A stretch of DNA of 64,000 nt from Ascarosepion bandense (lineage: Eukaryota > Mollusca > Cephalopoda > Sepiida > Sepiidae): contig JBBBDQ010001293.1 of the NCBI GenBank assembly GCA_037127315.1, forward strand, positions 1,895,001-1,959,000, written 5' to 3'. This document shows positions 31,441 to 42,075 of this stretch, one piece after another (positions within the stretch are counted from its first letter, which is position 1; the number at the start of each line of letters is the position of its first letter). The notes under the pieces were generated by a model. It did not search any database and was not told the origin of the DNA. It saw only the letters and a list, made by a program, of their open reading frames with translations. The translations under genes were made by a program, and so were the position numbers.

Positions 31441-31674
31441 ATGACGAACAATGAATTTTATATGAAGTTGTGAGCCATAAAATTGTGTTTAGAACATTTA
31501 GAATTTGACATTAAAGAACCCATAGAGATAAACAATATCAACCAACTAACCCATCAAACCTTAAGTGCAGCAGCTCATATGTAGGATCCATTAGTCAAAT
31601 CATATTTTAGAAGTATCACTGATATTTATTTATTGTAGAAAGTTAAAAAAGTGGCGTAAGAGGAATAAAAGCGG

Positions 31675-31979
31675 ATGTGCGTTGTGGTACAGTGAATATT
31701 GGCTCGGAACGAGAACTTGGGGAGCCGAGTTCGAATTCCAGCTGAATTCATTGAATTCACTTACGCGCAAATACCCTTGGGAAAGGTCTTAATCCGTTTC
31801 TTCCTTCCAGTTATAGCTTAAATAACAGGACGGATTGGGTTCTGTAGCCTTGGCTGGCAACCGGTCTACCGTAGAAAGCAATGGCAACCTACTGCGGGAT
31901 AAACTTCTGCTCAGTCAGTTATGTCTCTTTCGAGATATACCCAAGCATATATCATGTATGGCACTGAAGTGACTGAAGA
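31675..31979 (+). mobile_element. SINE-A copy, full length
   Basis: TGTGCGTTGTGGTACAGTGA head, GAGTTCGAATTCCAGCTGAA B box, GCTTAAATAACAGGACGGAT block, terminal hairpin and GGCACTGAAGTGACTGA tail. Confidence 0.88.
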
Positions 31980-31984
31980 GGAAT

Positions 31985-32927
31985 AAGAACGTTTTAACAC
32001 ACAGTATTCAACTTATTATTAATGACAATATTAATAGTGAAATTAGTCGTTTTCATACAGGAAACATCCGACGAATGTCAGCTTCGGTATCATTAGAAAT
32101 TTCTAAAAATGTTTTTATCCTAACTGTTTTTTTTTTGTTTTTTTAGGAAAGTCGATTGTTATCCCTTTTTCTAATAATGAGTTACTTTCTACACATTTTT
32201 CTTATCGTGATGTGTAGAGTTAATATTTTCATGGGTTGCGAGATGAACCTATTGAACATAGCTTTATAATGGATCAATATCACAGTAATTTGATACCCAG
32301 CGAGGACGGAACTCACAAATACCGATATGGTTTGCAAGATTAATCTGGGAGGCATCATTTGACAGCAGCTGTCTTTATTAGATTAATAGTTTTCTTTGGA
32401 ACAAATAATAGGTAGGGATGCATCAAGTTCAGGATTTAACTTATTAATCATGAGCAGGGAGAGTAATTTTGTAACAATTGCTCGCAGGCTGGCGACCTAA
32501 TAAAGATCGGAGGGCAGGAGATGGAAACAAGAACTGACATAAGGAAAAGAAGTTGTTTGGCAAGCAAAAGTAAAAGAAAAGAAAATATATATAAATTGAC
32601 AAGATGGCGATTGAGGTCAAGATGTTGTCTGTGCCACTCGAGGTTAAGTTCGAAAGATAAAAAGAGAGAAGGGGAAAATAATCTAACAGGTTGTAACAAA
32701 GAAACGATAAAAAGGGAGTGAAGAAAACATTTTAAAGTGGTTGGAGTTTTAAGATCACAATGTTCTCATTAGGAAATTTCAAAGGACAAACTAGATTACG
32801 TGATGGATAACTTAGCTATTTGCATAGATAAATAAGAGACCTTGTTAGTTTCATGACGAATATTGTATCTGCGCAACCACTTCGTAAAAGACGGTCGAAA
32901 ATTAATGTATATACATATATTTATTTA

Positions 32928-32961
<34 letters not shown>

Positions 32962-33010
32962 GAAAGAATATTAATAAAAAGTTTTGAATTTAAAAATGTA
33001 CTTTTTTTGA
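31985..33010. other. AT-rich stretch, no gene recognised
   Basis: Frames of 60-85 codons occur at 32448-32721 on both strands, over the same bases, without recognisable domains. A (TA)n tract lies at about 32934-32960. Confidence 0.4.
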
Positions 33011-33014
33011 ACAG

Positions 33015-33078
33015 TATTTGTTTATTTTTATTATATTTTATATTTCAGACCGCCCTCGGTCCTTCATCAGAAACAACT
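33015..33078 (-). ncRNA. hammerhead-like motif (Penelope type)
   Basis: Minus strand: CTGATGA core, AGGACC-GAGGGC-GGTCT stem II (one bulge), GAAA, then ATAT-AAA-ATAT stem III and A as the cleavage base. Stem I TTGTTT/AAACAA is separated from the core by an internal loop on one side. Confidence 0.45.
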
Positions 33079-33338
33079 GATTTTTAAATTTGAATTAGAA
33101 ACGTATTTCACGATAGCGTTCGAATATTTTTTTGTTTACATCACGTGGTGTGTTTGTTCACACCATGCGGCACGTCCGTAGAGAAAGTCTGTTTGTTTTA
33201 GATAAAAATTTCTTGGAATATCTGAAAAAAATTTTTTAGCTATTGAAATATTTGTAAAGATTCAACACACCTAAGTCCCTATTTAACCCTAGCTTGTGTG
33301 TATTTAATTTTAAAATAAGACAGTATACGTGGATGATC

Positions 33339-33342
<4 letters not shown>

Positions 33343-33394
<52 letters not shown>
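33343..33394. repeat. (TA)n microsatellite
   Basis: Pure TA tract before repeat CGGAAATTAACGAATTTTAA. Confidence 0.95.
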
Positions 33395-33396
<2 letters not shown>

Positions 33397-33480
33397 GAAA
33401 TTAACGAATTTTAACAAAACTTGGTGATAAACAACAGACAATTTGAAATGAATTGTTTGAACATTATTTTTTATCGATAC
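33393..33480 (+). repeat. local repeat R5, copy 1 (with 33941-34041)
   Basis: CGGAAATTAACGAATTTTAA, ACTTGGTGATAAACAACAGA and GACAATTTGAAATGAATTGT recur at 33941. There the second half is followed by its own inverted copy (33999-34041), giving a hairpin. Confidence 0.75.
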
Positions 33481-33508
33481 TCGTATTTAAGTAGATATGT
33501 TTTTTAAA

Positions 33509-33682
33509 CTATCGCCCGGTTCACACTCCACCCACGTCTATTGAACAGTTGAAGAGGCTCATCCCTTGTTTCCTGTTTAGGATGCGGTTTCCGGTTTTCT
33601 CTTTTCCAATCTCTTAAATCTTATATAGCCCCTGCACATCAGTGGAATTACCGCCTTGCGGGGTGTTATGTTTTAAAAAAAA
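33509..33682 (+). mobile_element. SINE-B copy
   Basis: AACTATCGCCCGGTTCACAC, CACGTCTATTGAACAGTTGA, CCTGTTTAGGATGCGGTTTC, then a shortened tail (TATAGCCCCTGCACATCAGT...CTTGCGGGGTGTTATGTTTT) and poly-A. Confidence 0.82.
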
Positions 33683-33732
33683 TATCCACCGGCCTGATTA
33701 TTTACGATAAATTGTTATTACGAAAACGTGTG

Positions 33733-33826
33733 CCATTCGGCAGGATTCAAACTTGCAACTTCTATTTACATAGGGGGAAACTACCATTTGATCTGGCAAC
33801 GTCTTAGACCTCTCAACCACGAATAG
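33733..33826 (-). pseudogene. tRNA-Leu-like pseudogene or tRNA-derived element (class II)
   Basis: Minus strand folds as a class II tRNA. The acceptor stem CTATTCG/CGAATGG is seven pairs (one G-U). The D arm GTT-GAGAGGTCTAA-GAC matches the leucine-type D loop. There is a long variable arm, and T arm GCAAG-TTTGAAT-CCTGC has one mismatch. The anticodon region CCAGA-TCAAA-TGG looks like tRNA-Leu(CAA) with bases lost, and position 33 is not U. No copies are seen elsewhere in the window, so it is either a lone pseudogene or a SINE head. Confidence 0.6.
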
Positions 33827-33940
33827 CCTCCAGTCAAAACGATGTTTTTATCAGGCCTATATAACACAATTTTCGATTCATCGCCAACAACCATATCTGC
33901 TCTGCAATGTATCGTATTGTCAACAAATGTAAACATGTTA

Positions 33941-34045
33941 CGGAAATTAACGAATTTTAACGAAACTTGGTTATAAACAACCGACAATTTGAAATGAATA
34001 TCGATAAAAAATAATGTTCAAACAATTCATTTCAAATTGTCAATA
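33941..34045. repeat. local repeat R5, copy 2, with hairpin
   Basis: See 33393-33480. ACAATTTGAAATGAA and TTCATTTCAAATTGT lie about 28 bp apart in inverted orientation. Confidence 0.7.
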
Positions 34046-34120
34046 AAAATTTGCCAATAAAAGGAAGTGAAATTTCGTCAATTTTCTTTTAAAAAATAAC
34101 ATTTATTACCATCATTACTA

Positions 34121-34180
34121 ACTACCTGATGAGATAGTGTTCTTTCAATGTCGAAACAAAATGTACAATTTTGTAGGAGA
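34121..34180 (+). ncRNA. hammerhead motif, family H2
   Basis: CTAC, core CTGATGA (34126-34132), stem II GATA...TGTC (four pairs), GAAAC, stem III ACAAAAT-GTAC-AATTTTGT (seven pairs) and cleavage base A at 34175. Stem I is damaged here (GGAG where the copy at 59478 has GTAG). Core and stem III are complete; stem II is better in the 59478 copy. Together they define a sound ancestor. Confidence 0.6.
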
Positions 34181-34204
34181 TTGTAGTTTGTACATGTTCT
34201 AAAG

Positions 34205-34206
<2 letters not shown>

Positions 34207-34263
<57 letters not shown>

Positions 34264-34315
34264 TTAGATAGATAGATAGATAGATAGATAGATGAGAGAG
34301 AGAGAGAGAGAGAGA
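34207..34315. repeat. (TA)n-(GATA)n-(GA)n compound microsatellite
   Basis: TA tract, GATA repeats, then GA tract. Confidence 0.95.
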
Positions 34316-34849
34316 GGAAGAATTTATGCGGAGAAAGTAATATCTTAGCTGAGCGAAGTTTCAGTCAAGCCGACTTCAAAGTTTCGTGAGGGGATTGTTG
34401 TAATGTCGTCATTCTTCAAGATCATTTGATTTTTCTGCTGCTACTTCCCAGCCATATCGGATTTATGTGAAGATTGATGTTTAATATATTTTCACAAAAC
34501 CAGAAGTTAAAAAATTATTCCACATTTATTAAGCCAAAAAATTGCATAGACACAAAGATATCGAATTACACCAAACTTTACATAAATGCAAAAAGATTGA
34601 AGTAGTAGCAGAGAAAACTAAAAGACCCTGAAGAGTGAAGACATTACAATAATGATCCCACAAAACTTCGAAGTCGGTATGGCTGAAGTAACAAGTTTCT
34701 CCACGTTAATTCTATTAACATTCTGTCCTTACCTTATCCTTTGATAACGAACAGTTTATGACAAATCTGCTTGCCTGAAATGCCTTTCCACCAGTAAGTA
34801 CTGAAAGAAAAACCGCAGTTTTATTACTAAAGACTATTACAGTTTAACG

Positions 34850-34909
34850 CGCGCGCACACACGCACACACACACACACACACACACAAAAGCAGACACAC
34901 ACAGATCTT

Positions 34910-34982
<73 letters not shown>
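34850..34982. repeat. (CA)n-(CT)n-(TA)n compound microsatellite
   Basis: CA repeats, spacer, CT repeats running into TA. Confidence 0.95.
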
Positions 34983-34985
<3 letters not shown>

Positions 34986-35268
34986 TAAAATTGAATGTTT
35001 TCTTTTAAATACATTGCAACACGGAAATGTCTATGTTTCGAGATTTTCTCCCTAACATCAGGCAATGTTAGATCATTGTTGTGAAAATGATTTTCATTTA
35101 GATATAAGAAACAATACATTTCTTATTTATAGATATGGGAAGACATAAAATGTATGTGGGTGAAATTTGAAAAAAAGCTTATATTTTTAGGGAATACATG
35201 ATTTCTTATTTCAATCTTAACGGCCAAATTGTCAACCTGATTTTTTAACACCTCTCTCTCTCTCGACC

Positions 35269-35299
<31 letters not shown>

Positions 35300-35302
<3 letters not shown>

Positions 35303-35462
35303 TAGTCATCCTCATACAAGGCCTTTTTCGCTGTATCACAGCTCATCAGTGTGGCTAGACATATCCACTTGCTTCTGGCCGGGATCGAAAACTCGACCGA
35401 TTTGGTGTCAGTCGGAGTCTCTTCTCCCTAAGCCATCGGCGCATGTGGTCAGGGAAGGAAAA
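35300..35462 (-). mobile_element. SINE-C copy, near full length
   Basis: Minus strand: CATGCGCCGATGGCTTAGGG head (A box), GTCGAGTTTTCGATCCCGG (B box), linker GAAGCAAGTGGATATGTCTA, hammerhead, tail GGATGACTAATG and (TA)n at 35271-35299. This is the clearest whole element: head, ribozyme and TA tail in order. Confidence 0.85.
35310..35354 (-). ncRNA. hammerhead ribozyme motif in SINE-C
   Basis: Minus strand: stem I CCACA against TGAGG (four of five pairs), core CTGATGA, stem II GCTGT-GAT-ACAGC, GAA, stem III AAAAGGCCTTGT (near-palindromic, one or two mismatches), and UH site T-A. Core and stem II are intact. Confidence 0.68.
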
Positions 35463-35495
35463 TTTTAACTTTTAATTTAATTTAATTTTAAATTT

Positions 35496-35499
<4 letters not shown>

Positions 35500-35556
<57 letters not shown>

Positions 35557-35592
35557 GTGTGTCTGTGTCTGTGTCTGTGTGTGTATGTGTGT
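35500..35592. repeat. (TA)n-(TG)n microsatellite
   Basis: TA tract followed by TGTGTC/TG repeats. Confidence 0.93.
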
Positions 35593-36024
35593 TTCATTAT
35601 TTTTATTTTTATTTTTACTGTTTGAAATACTTTCAATGTCGTTAAAGAAAATTTTTAAGGAGTTGACTGTTAAGAAGTAATTAAGTTGTAGTGTTTCTTA
35701 TGGAAAGTTGTACTTTATAATTTTTTATGGATTAACCGTTATAAGTTTTGAAGATTGAAAATGATCTTGGACAAGATTGATAGTACTTGGGAGAGTAAAA
35801 ATAAAACTAATGGAAATGCATATAGCGCTTTTCTAGCTATGTTAAATTACCATGTCAAGAAATTTATTCATGACTACGAGAGCATTACAATATATATATA
35901 TATTGTAAATAAGTTATATTTGGGCATGTATATATTTTGATATTTGTCTAAAGACTTAGATATGAACAGATAGTGTGAGTGATATGAAAGTTCCTAGATT
36001 CGTTGTTTTTGTGCATATATATAT

Positions 36025-36300
36025 GTATCACAGCTTATCAGTACGGTTAGACTCCGATTGCTTTTTAACCCAGGATTGAAACCCGACCGAATTGGCGTCA
36101 GTCGGCGATTCTACCTCTGGGCTATGGACGTTCGATAGAAGAAGGCAGACTTTTTAGCGCATATATAACCATTATACGCGCCCAATAACCAGTGTGCTCT
36201 AAGTGATTTTACTGAATGAGCGATGCGTACATGCCAGAGTAGCTACTGTTTTTAAAAGTCTACCATTCTTCCAGATTGCTCAATCAGGGTGTGAGAGCAT
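36025..36300 (-). mobile_element. SINE-C long form, ribozyme truncated by TA tract
   Basis: Minus strand: CTGATTGAGCAATCTGGAAG, GTACGCATCGCTCATTCAGT, CTGCCTTCTTCTATCGAACG, tRNA-like CATAGCCCAGAGGTAGAATC and GGTCGGGTTTCAATCCTGGG, then CCGTA-CTGATAA-GCTGTGATACA, broken off by TATATATA before GAAAC. The first 150 bp upstream of the tRNA-like head recur at 58893, so the family has a long form. Confidence 0.78.
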
Positions 36301-36308
36301 AAATATTG

Positions 36309-36310
<2 letters not shown>

Positions 36311-36354
<44 letters not shown>
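36311..36354. repeat. (TA)n microsatellite
   Basis: Pure TA. Confidence 0.95.
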
Positions 36355-36356
<2 letters not shown>

Positions 36357-36884
36357 GTAAAAGTGCTCAATATCAGTGATAGTGCGTATGTAAATATAAA
36401 AGTTGACATTGAGGTCAAATATTTTTTGATATTAAGAAAACTAAATTGCATTGTAAAAATAAAACAAGGGAAAAACAAAGTAATTTCGATAGATAATTAA
36501 GAACATGTGCGTAACGGTAAAATAAAGGAATAAACACAAATTAAGAGAAATTTGAAAATTTGATTACTATATCCACATCAAAACCAGGAACTAGACCTAT
36601 TCTTCAGACAACGACTCAAAAAGATGGACTCACAGAGACGGTTTAAATTAAATTAGGATCTACCGATGATTTATCCTGCAAAGTGGGGCATATGTTCGAA
36701 TCCTGCCAGAGGGTGAATCTTTATCTTTAATAGGATTTCTCAACATTCAGGCTTGTAGAAAAAATAAATAAGTATATTTAAAAAGATAAAAATAAACGAA
36801 GCGTCTACTCGAATATGGGTATCCAGTGAAAAAAAGTTTAATCTGTCATAATAATAAATAAAATTCCGTTAGTTCTTTACAAAT

Positions 36885-37346
36885 ATGTGTGTGTGTGTGA
36901 GTGTGTGTATGTATAATATATATGTGTGTACGTATAATGCATTTGTGCGTATATATATATGTGTGTGTATGTGTAATGCATATGTGTGTATTGTATAATG
37001 TATATGTGCGTTCATATATAATATATAAATGTGCATGTGTAATGTATATGTATGTATGCCTGTGTAAGTATAAGGTATGTGTGTATGCATAATGTGTGTG
37101 CACATAATGTGTGTATGTATATTGTATGTGTGTGTATGTATAATGTGAAAGTGTTCATGTATAATGTCTAAGTATGTATATTGTATATGTACGTTTAATG
37201 TACATGCGTGTATGTATATATAATGTATATGTGAGTATGTGTAATGTATATGTGTGTTTGCGTGTGTATGTATAACGTATTTTTGTGTGCGTATGCATAA
37301 TGTGTGTATGTATAATATGTGTCTGTGCATGTGTGTGTGTGTTTGT

Positions 37347-37396
<50 letters not shown>
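36885..37396. repeat. degenerate TGTATAATGTATATGTG array ending in (TG)n
   Basis: About 500 bp of TG/TA-rich units of some 18-26 bp. The long Tyr/His/Thr-rich frame on the minus strand is an artefact. Confidence 0.92.
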
Positions 37397-37399
37397 CCG

Positions 37400-38900
37400 A
37401 TGTGATCAGTCGTTTTATCCTTGATATGAAAACAAGTCTTTTTTCTTTTAAATGTGTTGTTCAGGTAAGTCGTTTTCTTTTAAGTCTATTTTATTTCATA
37501 TTCTTTTTACTACCTGTGAATCTGTAGGTCAACACCGCATTTAAAGGATTGCGTGTTCGTTTTACCTGTTTCATTAACGTCCCTCTGTAGGTATCACGTG
37601 ATGGCAGCCTTCAACCAACCTGTCCTTACAACACCTATATGCACATTTGCATGAACCTGTCTACCTGACTCTCTTCTACCCTAACGCCTGTCTTTATTCG
37701 TCTTGAATTTTCCGCTTACATTTTCTTGACGCATAAATTAATCACCGTTTTTTTAGTTGATGTTTACCAAATACGGCACAAGGCCACGAGTATAAGAGAA
37801 TTTCGAATTCGCTTTAGCTGTAATTACCCGTGTGAATATTTTTAATACTAAAATTAACTCAGTAAAATTTTCGAGAGAAACTGAAGATAGCTGTTTATTG
37901 TTCAAAATACTTATAATTAATGCAGTGCGTGATATGAATAAAAAGAGTAGGTTCTAGAGATTATGAGGATAAGGTGGATAGATAGCGAAAAGGAGAATAA
38001 GGAGAATAGATAGCGACTGACCCATGATTTGAACATGTCAACATTGTAGAGTTCAGGAAAGCACCCATAGGGCCGTTAGTTCAACATAATAGAAGTTTTA
38101 GAAAAAAGTGGATCTGTCAGTGGATCTTCTTTACAAATGAAATACGAACGAAATGTGTGTGATTCGATTCCGTGGGTGTAGCATGGCGAGCACTAGATGT
38201 AAAGGGCTCAACTGATAGAACTAAAGAGCGGTTCTCATTTTGCAAAGCTTAGCATAATTTGTTTGTTAACAAAAAACAAATAAAAAACATTACGTAACTT
38301 CTACCTTTATAAAATTCACGTTTGTATTCACTTTTTCCTCTCATCAACGGAAGAAAATCTTTGAGGCTAAAGATGATAATCTGACTATGTGACAGTGCAT
38401 CATTGTCCTAACTCTAGGCATATTTATTTATCGAATGAGCAACATTAACAGAACTGATCATGGCGCTCTGGCTATCTATATTGAATGGCTGATGGCTAAG
38501 GCTGGAGTCAGAAAAGGCTCGGTCCATTGGTGTCTTTAAGCGCTTTGTTGTAGATTTATTTTGCTTACAATCGAACCAACCATTCCAAGCAACTATGAAA
38601 ATGTACCATCGAAGATGTTTTACCTTATCACAGCATATTTTGATAAACTCGCATTATACTCGCTACACAAACAAGAAATTATACAAGTTGAGAAAAACTC
38701 AAGGAGAAATGGTGTTAGGATGACTGTGTTGCATCAGTTTTCGAAGTGAGGAAGGTTTGAATGTTTGTTTTAAATACCAACATTCAAAATCCGGGACTTT
38801 TGCCTGGTCCACCAGTAGAACATACTTAACTATCTCACGCTCATTACTCACTTTTTTTTATTACCATTATTGATCATCAGCCAAATTGTGGTTTATCGAA
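37400..38900. other. AT-rich stretch, mostly unassigned; SINE-D-like scrap near 37762-37830
   Basis: TACGGCACAAGGCCACGAGT resembles reverse-complement SINE-D (CTTTCGGCCTTGTGCC). Elsewhere frames are under about 65 codons and no family is recognised. Confidence 0.3.
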
Positions 38901-40380
38901 ATATCCAGGATTTGTCAGAGGGAAATCAAACTAGAATTGACTGATAATTACATGAACATTTAAAGAGACAGAAAAAAACGAAATTAAAAGAGAAATGTCA
39001 TGGACAAGATGAAATGGTTAAGCAGACAACATTTGGAGAAAGGAACCGATACTTCTTAACAAGGCCAATTGTTATGGGGAAACACACCTATTCCTCAGAT
39101 AATGGGCTCTCCTTCCTATGTTAATAAGAGTTAACAAGAAGTACTTGGGAAGTTCATGGGATTTCCTTATACTTTTATTGGAGTTCAGTAGAACTACTAG
39201 GCAGTTGATATTAGTCGGTAGTTAGCCGAATATTAAGGAGTCAGCTTTCAGTAGAATATTACCAAGTTCCTAACATTTTGGGTACGTAAAGTCGATTAGA
39301 AACCGACATAGCACGATATAAACTTCAGTGCGAAAGCTACTCCACAACACCAATAAAGATCTGACACGGTGCAATAGTTAATGTCTTTTTGTGGAAATAG
39401 ATAAGATATAGTCAATCTTATAGGGCTGTCAACGATGGAAGTCATAGGAAGGGTTCAGGGAAGAAAATTTTGTAAGGAACGAATTATAAGAGCAAGGAAA
39501 AAAATCATAGCTTCGCCTTGCGGTATAAAAAGAAAAAAATCAGAAAAATAAATAAATTTATTGTAACAAAATAGATATTTCTAATATAATAAAGAATATT
39601 TTCATTTATTTAATATATCTTAGATTAATAAGATTTATATTTATCAAGCCGAGTGCAAATTTTGACTTGGTCAGTTGCACTTTAATTTGAAAGGCATGAA
39701 TCTATATCCCCTCCAAGATTTGGGTTTAAATTGCAGATCAGAGTAAACTATTAAGACATGTGAGAAAACCAGTTTCAGAAAAGGAAAATCCTGAATTCGT
39801 AACTTTTGAGGAAGTAACGAGACATATTATCTTTCTCAAAAAATTATGGCGATTTATTGCTAATAAAAAAAGGAATCTGTGGAAAGCCATGTTCGTTGAC
39901 TTCCTGAATCGACATCATTAAAAAAATTTTAAAATATTACTTATTTCAATATTACAGACTAAATATGAATTTTGTTATTGAAATGTATTAAATAAAATAA
40001 TATATAGAGAGAAATATTTTATAAACTAAAATGTTGCATATTTTATTAGAAAGATTACCTATGGCAATTTTCCGGCCCTAGCAAAGCATACTCTATGACT
40101 TCACTTCCATGAATTTTTCCTATGGCTTTTCGGTGATTATTTAATAATTAGCAAATTAACCAAGAAGGTATACGTAAAAATATGACTGGACAGGAAAAGT
40201 AATTCCCTGTGAATTAAAGAAATAACTAGGATCTGTGTATACTAAGGAATGGTGGTACCACCACGATTGGTGCTTACCCTAATAGAGAAATATAGTTAAA
40301 AATAACCTAACCTTAACGTATAAATGTGATTTCGTAGGCTGTCTAAATATAGAAAACACGAGACCCTCCTTTTATCAAAC
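38900..40380. other. AT-rich stretch, mostly unassigned
   Basis: Near 39884, GTGGAAAGCCATGTTCGTTG-ACTTCCTGAA resembles the closing RTE motif (WKAM...VL) followed by A-rich sequence. Otherwise nothing recognised. Confidence 0.35.
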
Positions 40381-40383
40381 TAA

Positions 40384-40495
40384 GATGTTGCACAAGGCCG
40401 AAAATATGAGGTACCCAGTGTGCTCAATATTCAGAACAGGTTCTAGCGAGAGAAGCTTGCTAACCATTACACCACGTCGAGGCCCCTATTATATT
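40384..40495 (-). mobile_element. SINE-D copy
   Basis: Minus strand: GGCCTCGACGTGGTGTAATG-GTTAGCAAGCTTCTCTCGC head, diverged B box, TACCTCATATTTTCGGCCTT-GTGCAAC. The best A-box region of the family. Confidence 0.7.
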
Positions 40496-40752
40496 CTGTA
40501 TCTACAGGAATTAAATTCAAATGTACTATTTATGTTCTTTTTTCTTTATATTGTTGATTATAACTTGACAGACTTGGAGATCCTGTCACTACCCTACCAT
40601 TTACCAACGCACATTTTAAACTAGGGCGGTTTAATTGGTACAGCATACACCAGAACCTGGAATGTATGGAATGTAAAAATTCAAAATTGATAGTGCGCTA
40701 TACATTCAGCCTTGTACCCTATCTAATCGAGACTTATAAAATCAACTCAGAA

Positions 40753-41040
40753 TGAAAAAGAGACGGCTAAAATTTCTTAGTAACCAACGTGGGAAAAAAG
40801 GTTTAGAGAATTTGACATTCACAAGACAAATCGAAGTCAAATAAGCCAGGGGAACGCAGCGAACTAAATACCTGACAAACATGTGAATAGACAGCGAGTA
40901 ACCAGGATAGGAAAGATGACAAAGAGACAAACGTTCCTAAGGGCAATCATGGCTCTCCACAAGGCGGTAGAAAGTCATAACTGCCCACCTTTTGAAATGA
41001 CTGCACGTTGAAGAAAAAGACATCGAGTGACTGTTATAAA
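40753..41040 (+). mobile_element. RTE/BovB-like LINE, extreme C-terminal fragment
   Basis: The plus frame near 40756 reads KRRLKFLSNQRGKKGLENLT, FTRQIEVK, stop, ARGTQRTKYLTNM, stop. This matches the FLGHIMRKEGLENL...G-IEGKR-RGRQR-YL signature of RTE C-termini. Stops show decay. Confidence 0.7.
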
Positions 41041-41658
41041 ATTTCTGACCCTTTTTCTATTCTAAGTTCAATCTATTTATTTATTTATTTATGAATTTGA
41101 GTGACACAAAACATCGCTAGTTGCGACAAGAGATGTTTCTCACCGCAGCAGTCTGACCACTAACCTCAAACAAGGGAAAATCTAGGCCTTGTTCCCACGA
41201 AACAAACTTTCTCTCACATACAGTTTAAAGATATATAAAAACACAATAAAGAGTAAAGAAGAAAAGAAATGATCGCCGGCTCCCAACACAAACCGACGAG
41301 AATATGTGTCTTTTTTATTATTATTTCGTTCTTCCTCTACCTGTTTATTTCGTCTTTATTATCATTTGTATTTTCCCCGTCTCGGACACTTGTTTTTTTC
41401 CTGCGTGTCTTTGTGTGAAGGGAACATGATGGATTAAGAGAAAAATACACGCACCCATACACGCACACTCAAAGTCATCTATAATGAAAATAGGACAGCA
41501 ACTTTTCTTTCAAACTTGTTTCGTTGAATAAGACGGACAAGGAAAATTTAATTAATTTTTTATAACGATTATTCTAGTTTTCTAAAATGTTTCCATAGGG
41601 TCTATTGTACCAAGCGCTTTTGACAACTTTTTTCGTCATTTTCAAGGGGATTCATCAT

Positions 41659-41662
41659 ATTT

Positions 41663-41694
<32 letters not shown>

Positions 41695-41695
41695 G
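41659..41695. repeat. (GTT)n microsatellite
   Basis: Pure GTT trinucleotides. Confidence 0.95.
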
Positions 41696-41787
41696 CTGTT
41701 ATTGATGTTTTTCATTGATATCTTTTAAGATATAATTGTGAGATGCATTTTACATAAGAGTAACGTTTATTCTGAGTCCGGCGAAAG

Positions 41788-41789
<2 letters not shown>

Positions 41790-41875
<86 letters not shown>
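41790..41875. repeat. (AC)n-(TA)n compound microsatellite
   Basis: AC tract directly joined to a TA tract that abuts SINE-B. Confidence 0.95.
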
Positions 41876-41876
<1 letters not shown>

Positions 41877-41881
<5 letters not shown>

Positions 41882-42056
41882 CACCCGGTTCAACTCAACC
41901 CACATCTATTGAACAGGTGAAGAGGCTCATCCCATGTTCCCTATTTAGGATGTGGTTTCCGGCTTTCTCTTTTCCAATCTTTTTACTCTTAAGTAGCCCC
42001 CTGGGCATCAGTGGCGTTTCCGCCTTGCTTATGGTGATATGATTGAAAAAAAAAAT
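41877..42056 (+). mobile_element. SINE-B copy
   Basis: ACTATCACCCGGTTCAACTC through CACATCTATTGAACAGGTGA to TAAGTAGCCCCCTGGGCATC-...TTATGGTGATATGATTG and poly-A. Confidence 0.82.
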
Positions 42057-42075
42057 ATATAGAGAGAGAGAGAGA

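Noticed and set aside
33733..33826. functional tRNA gene
   Set aside because: Anticodon loop is shortened, position 33 is not U and the T stem has a mismatch; called a pseudogene instead.
36869..37330. 153-codon minus-strand open frame
   Set aside because: Translated TG/TA-rich repeat giving Tyr/His/Thr/Ile runs.
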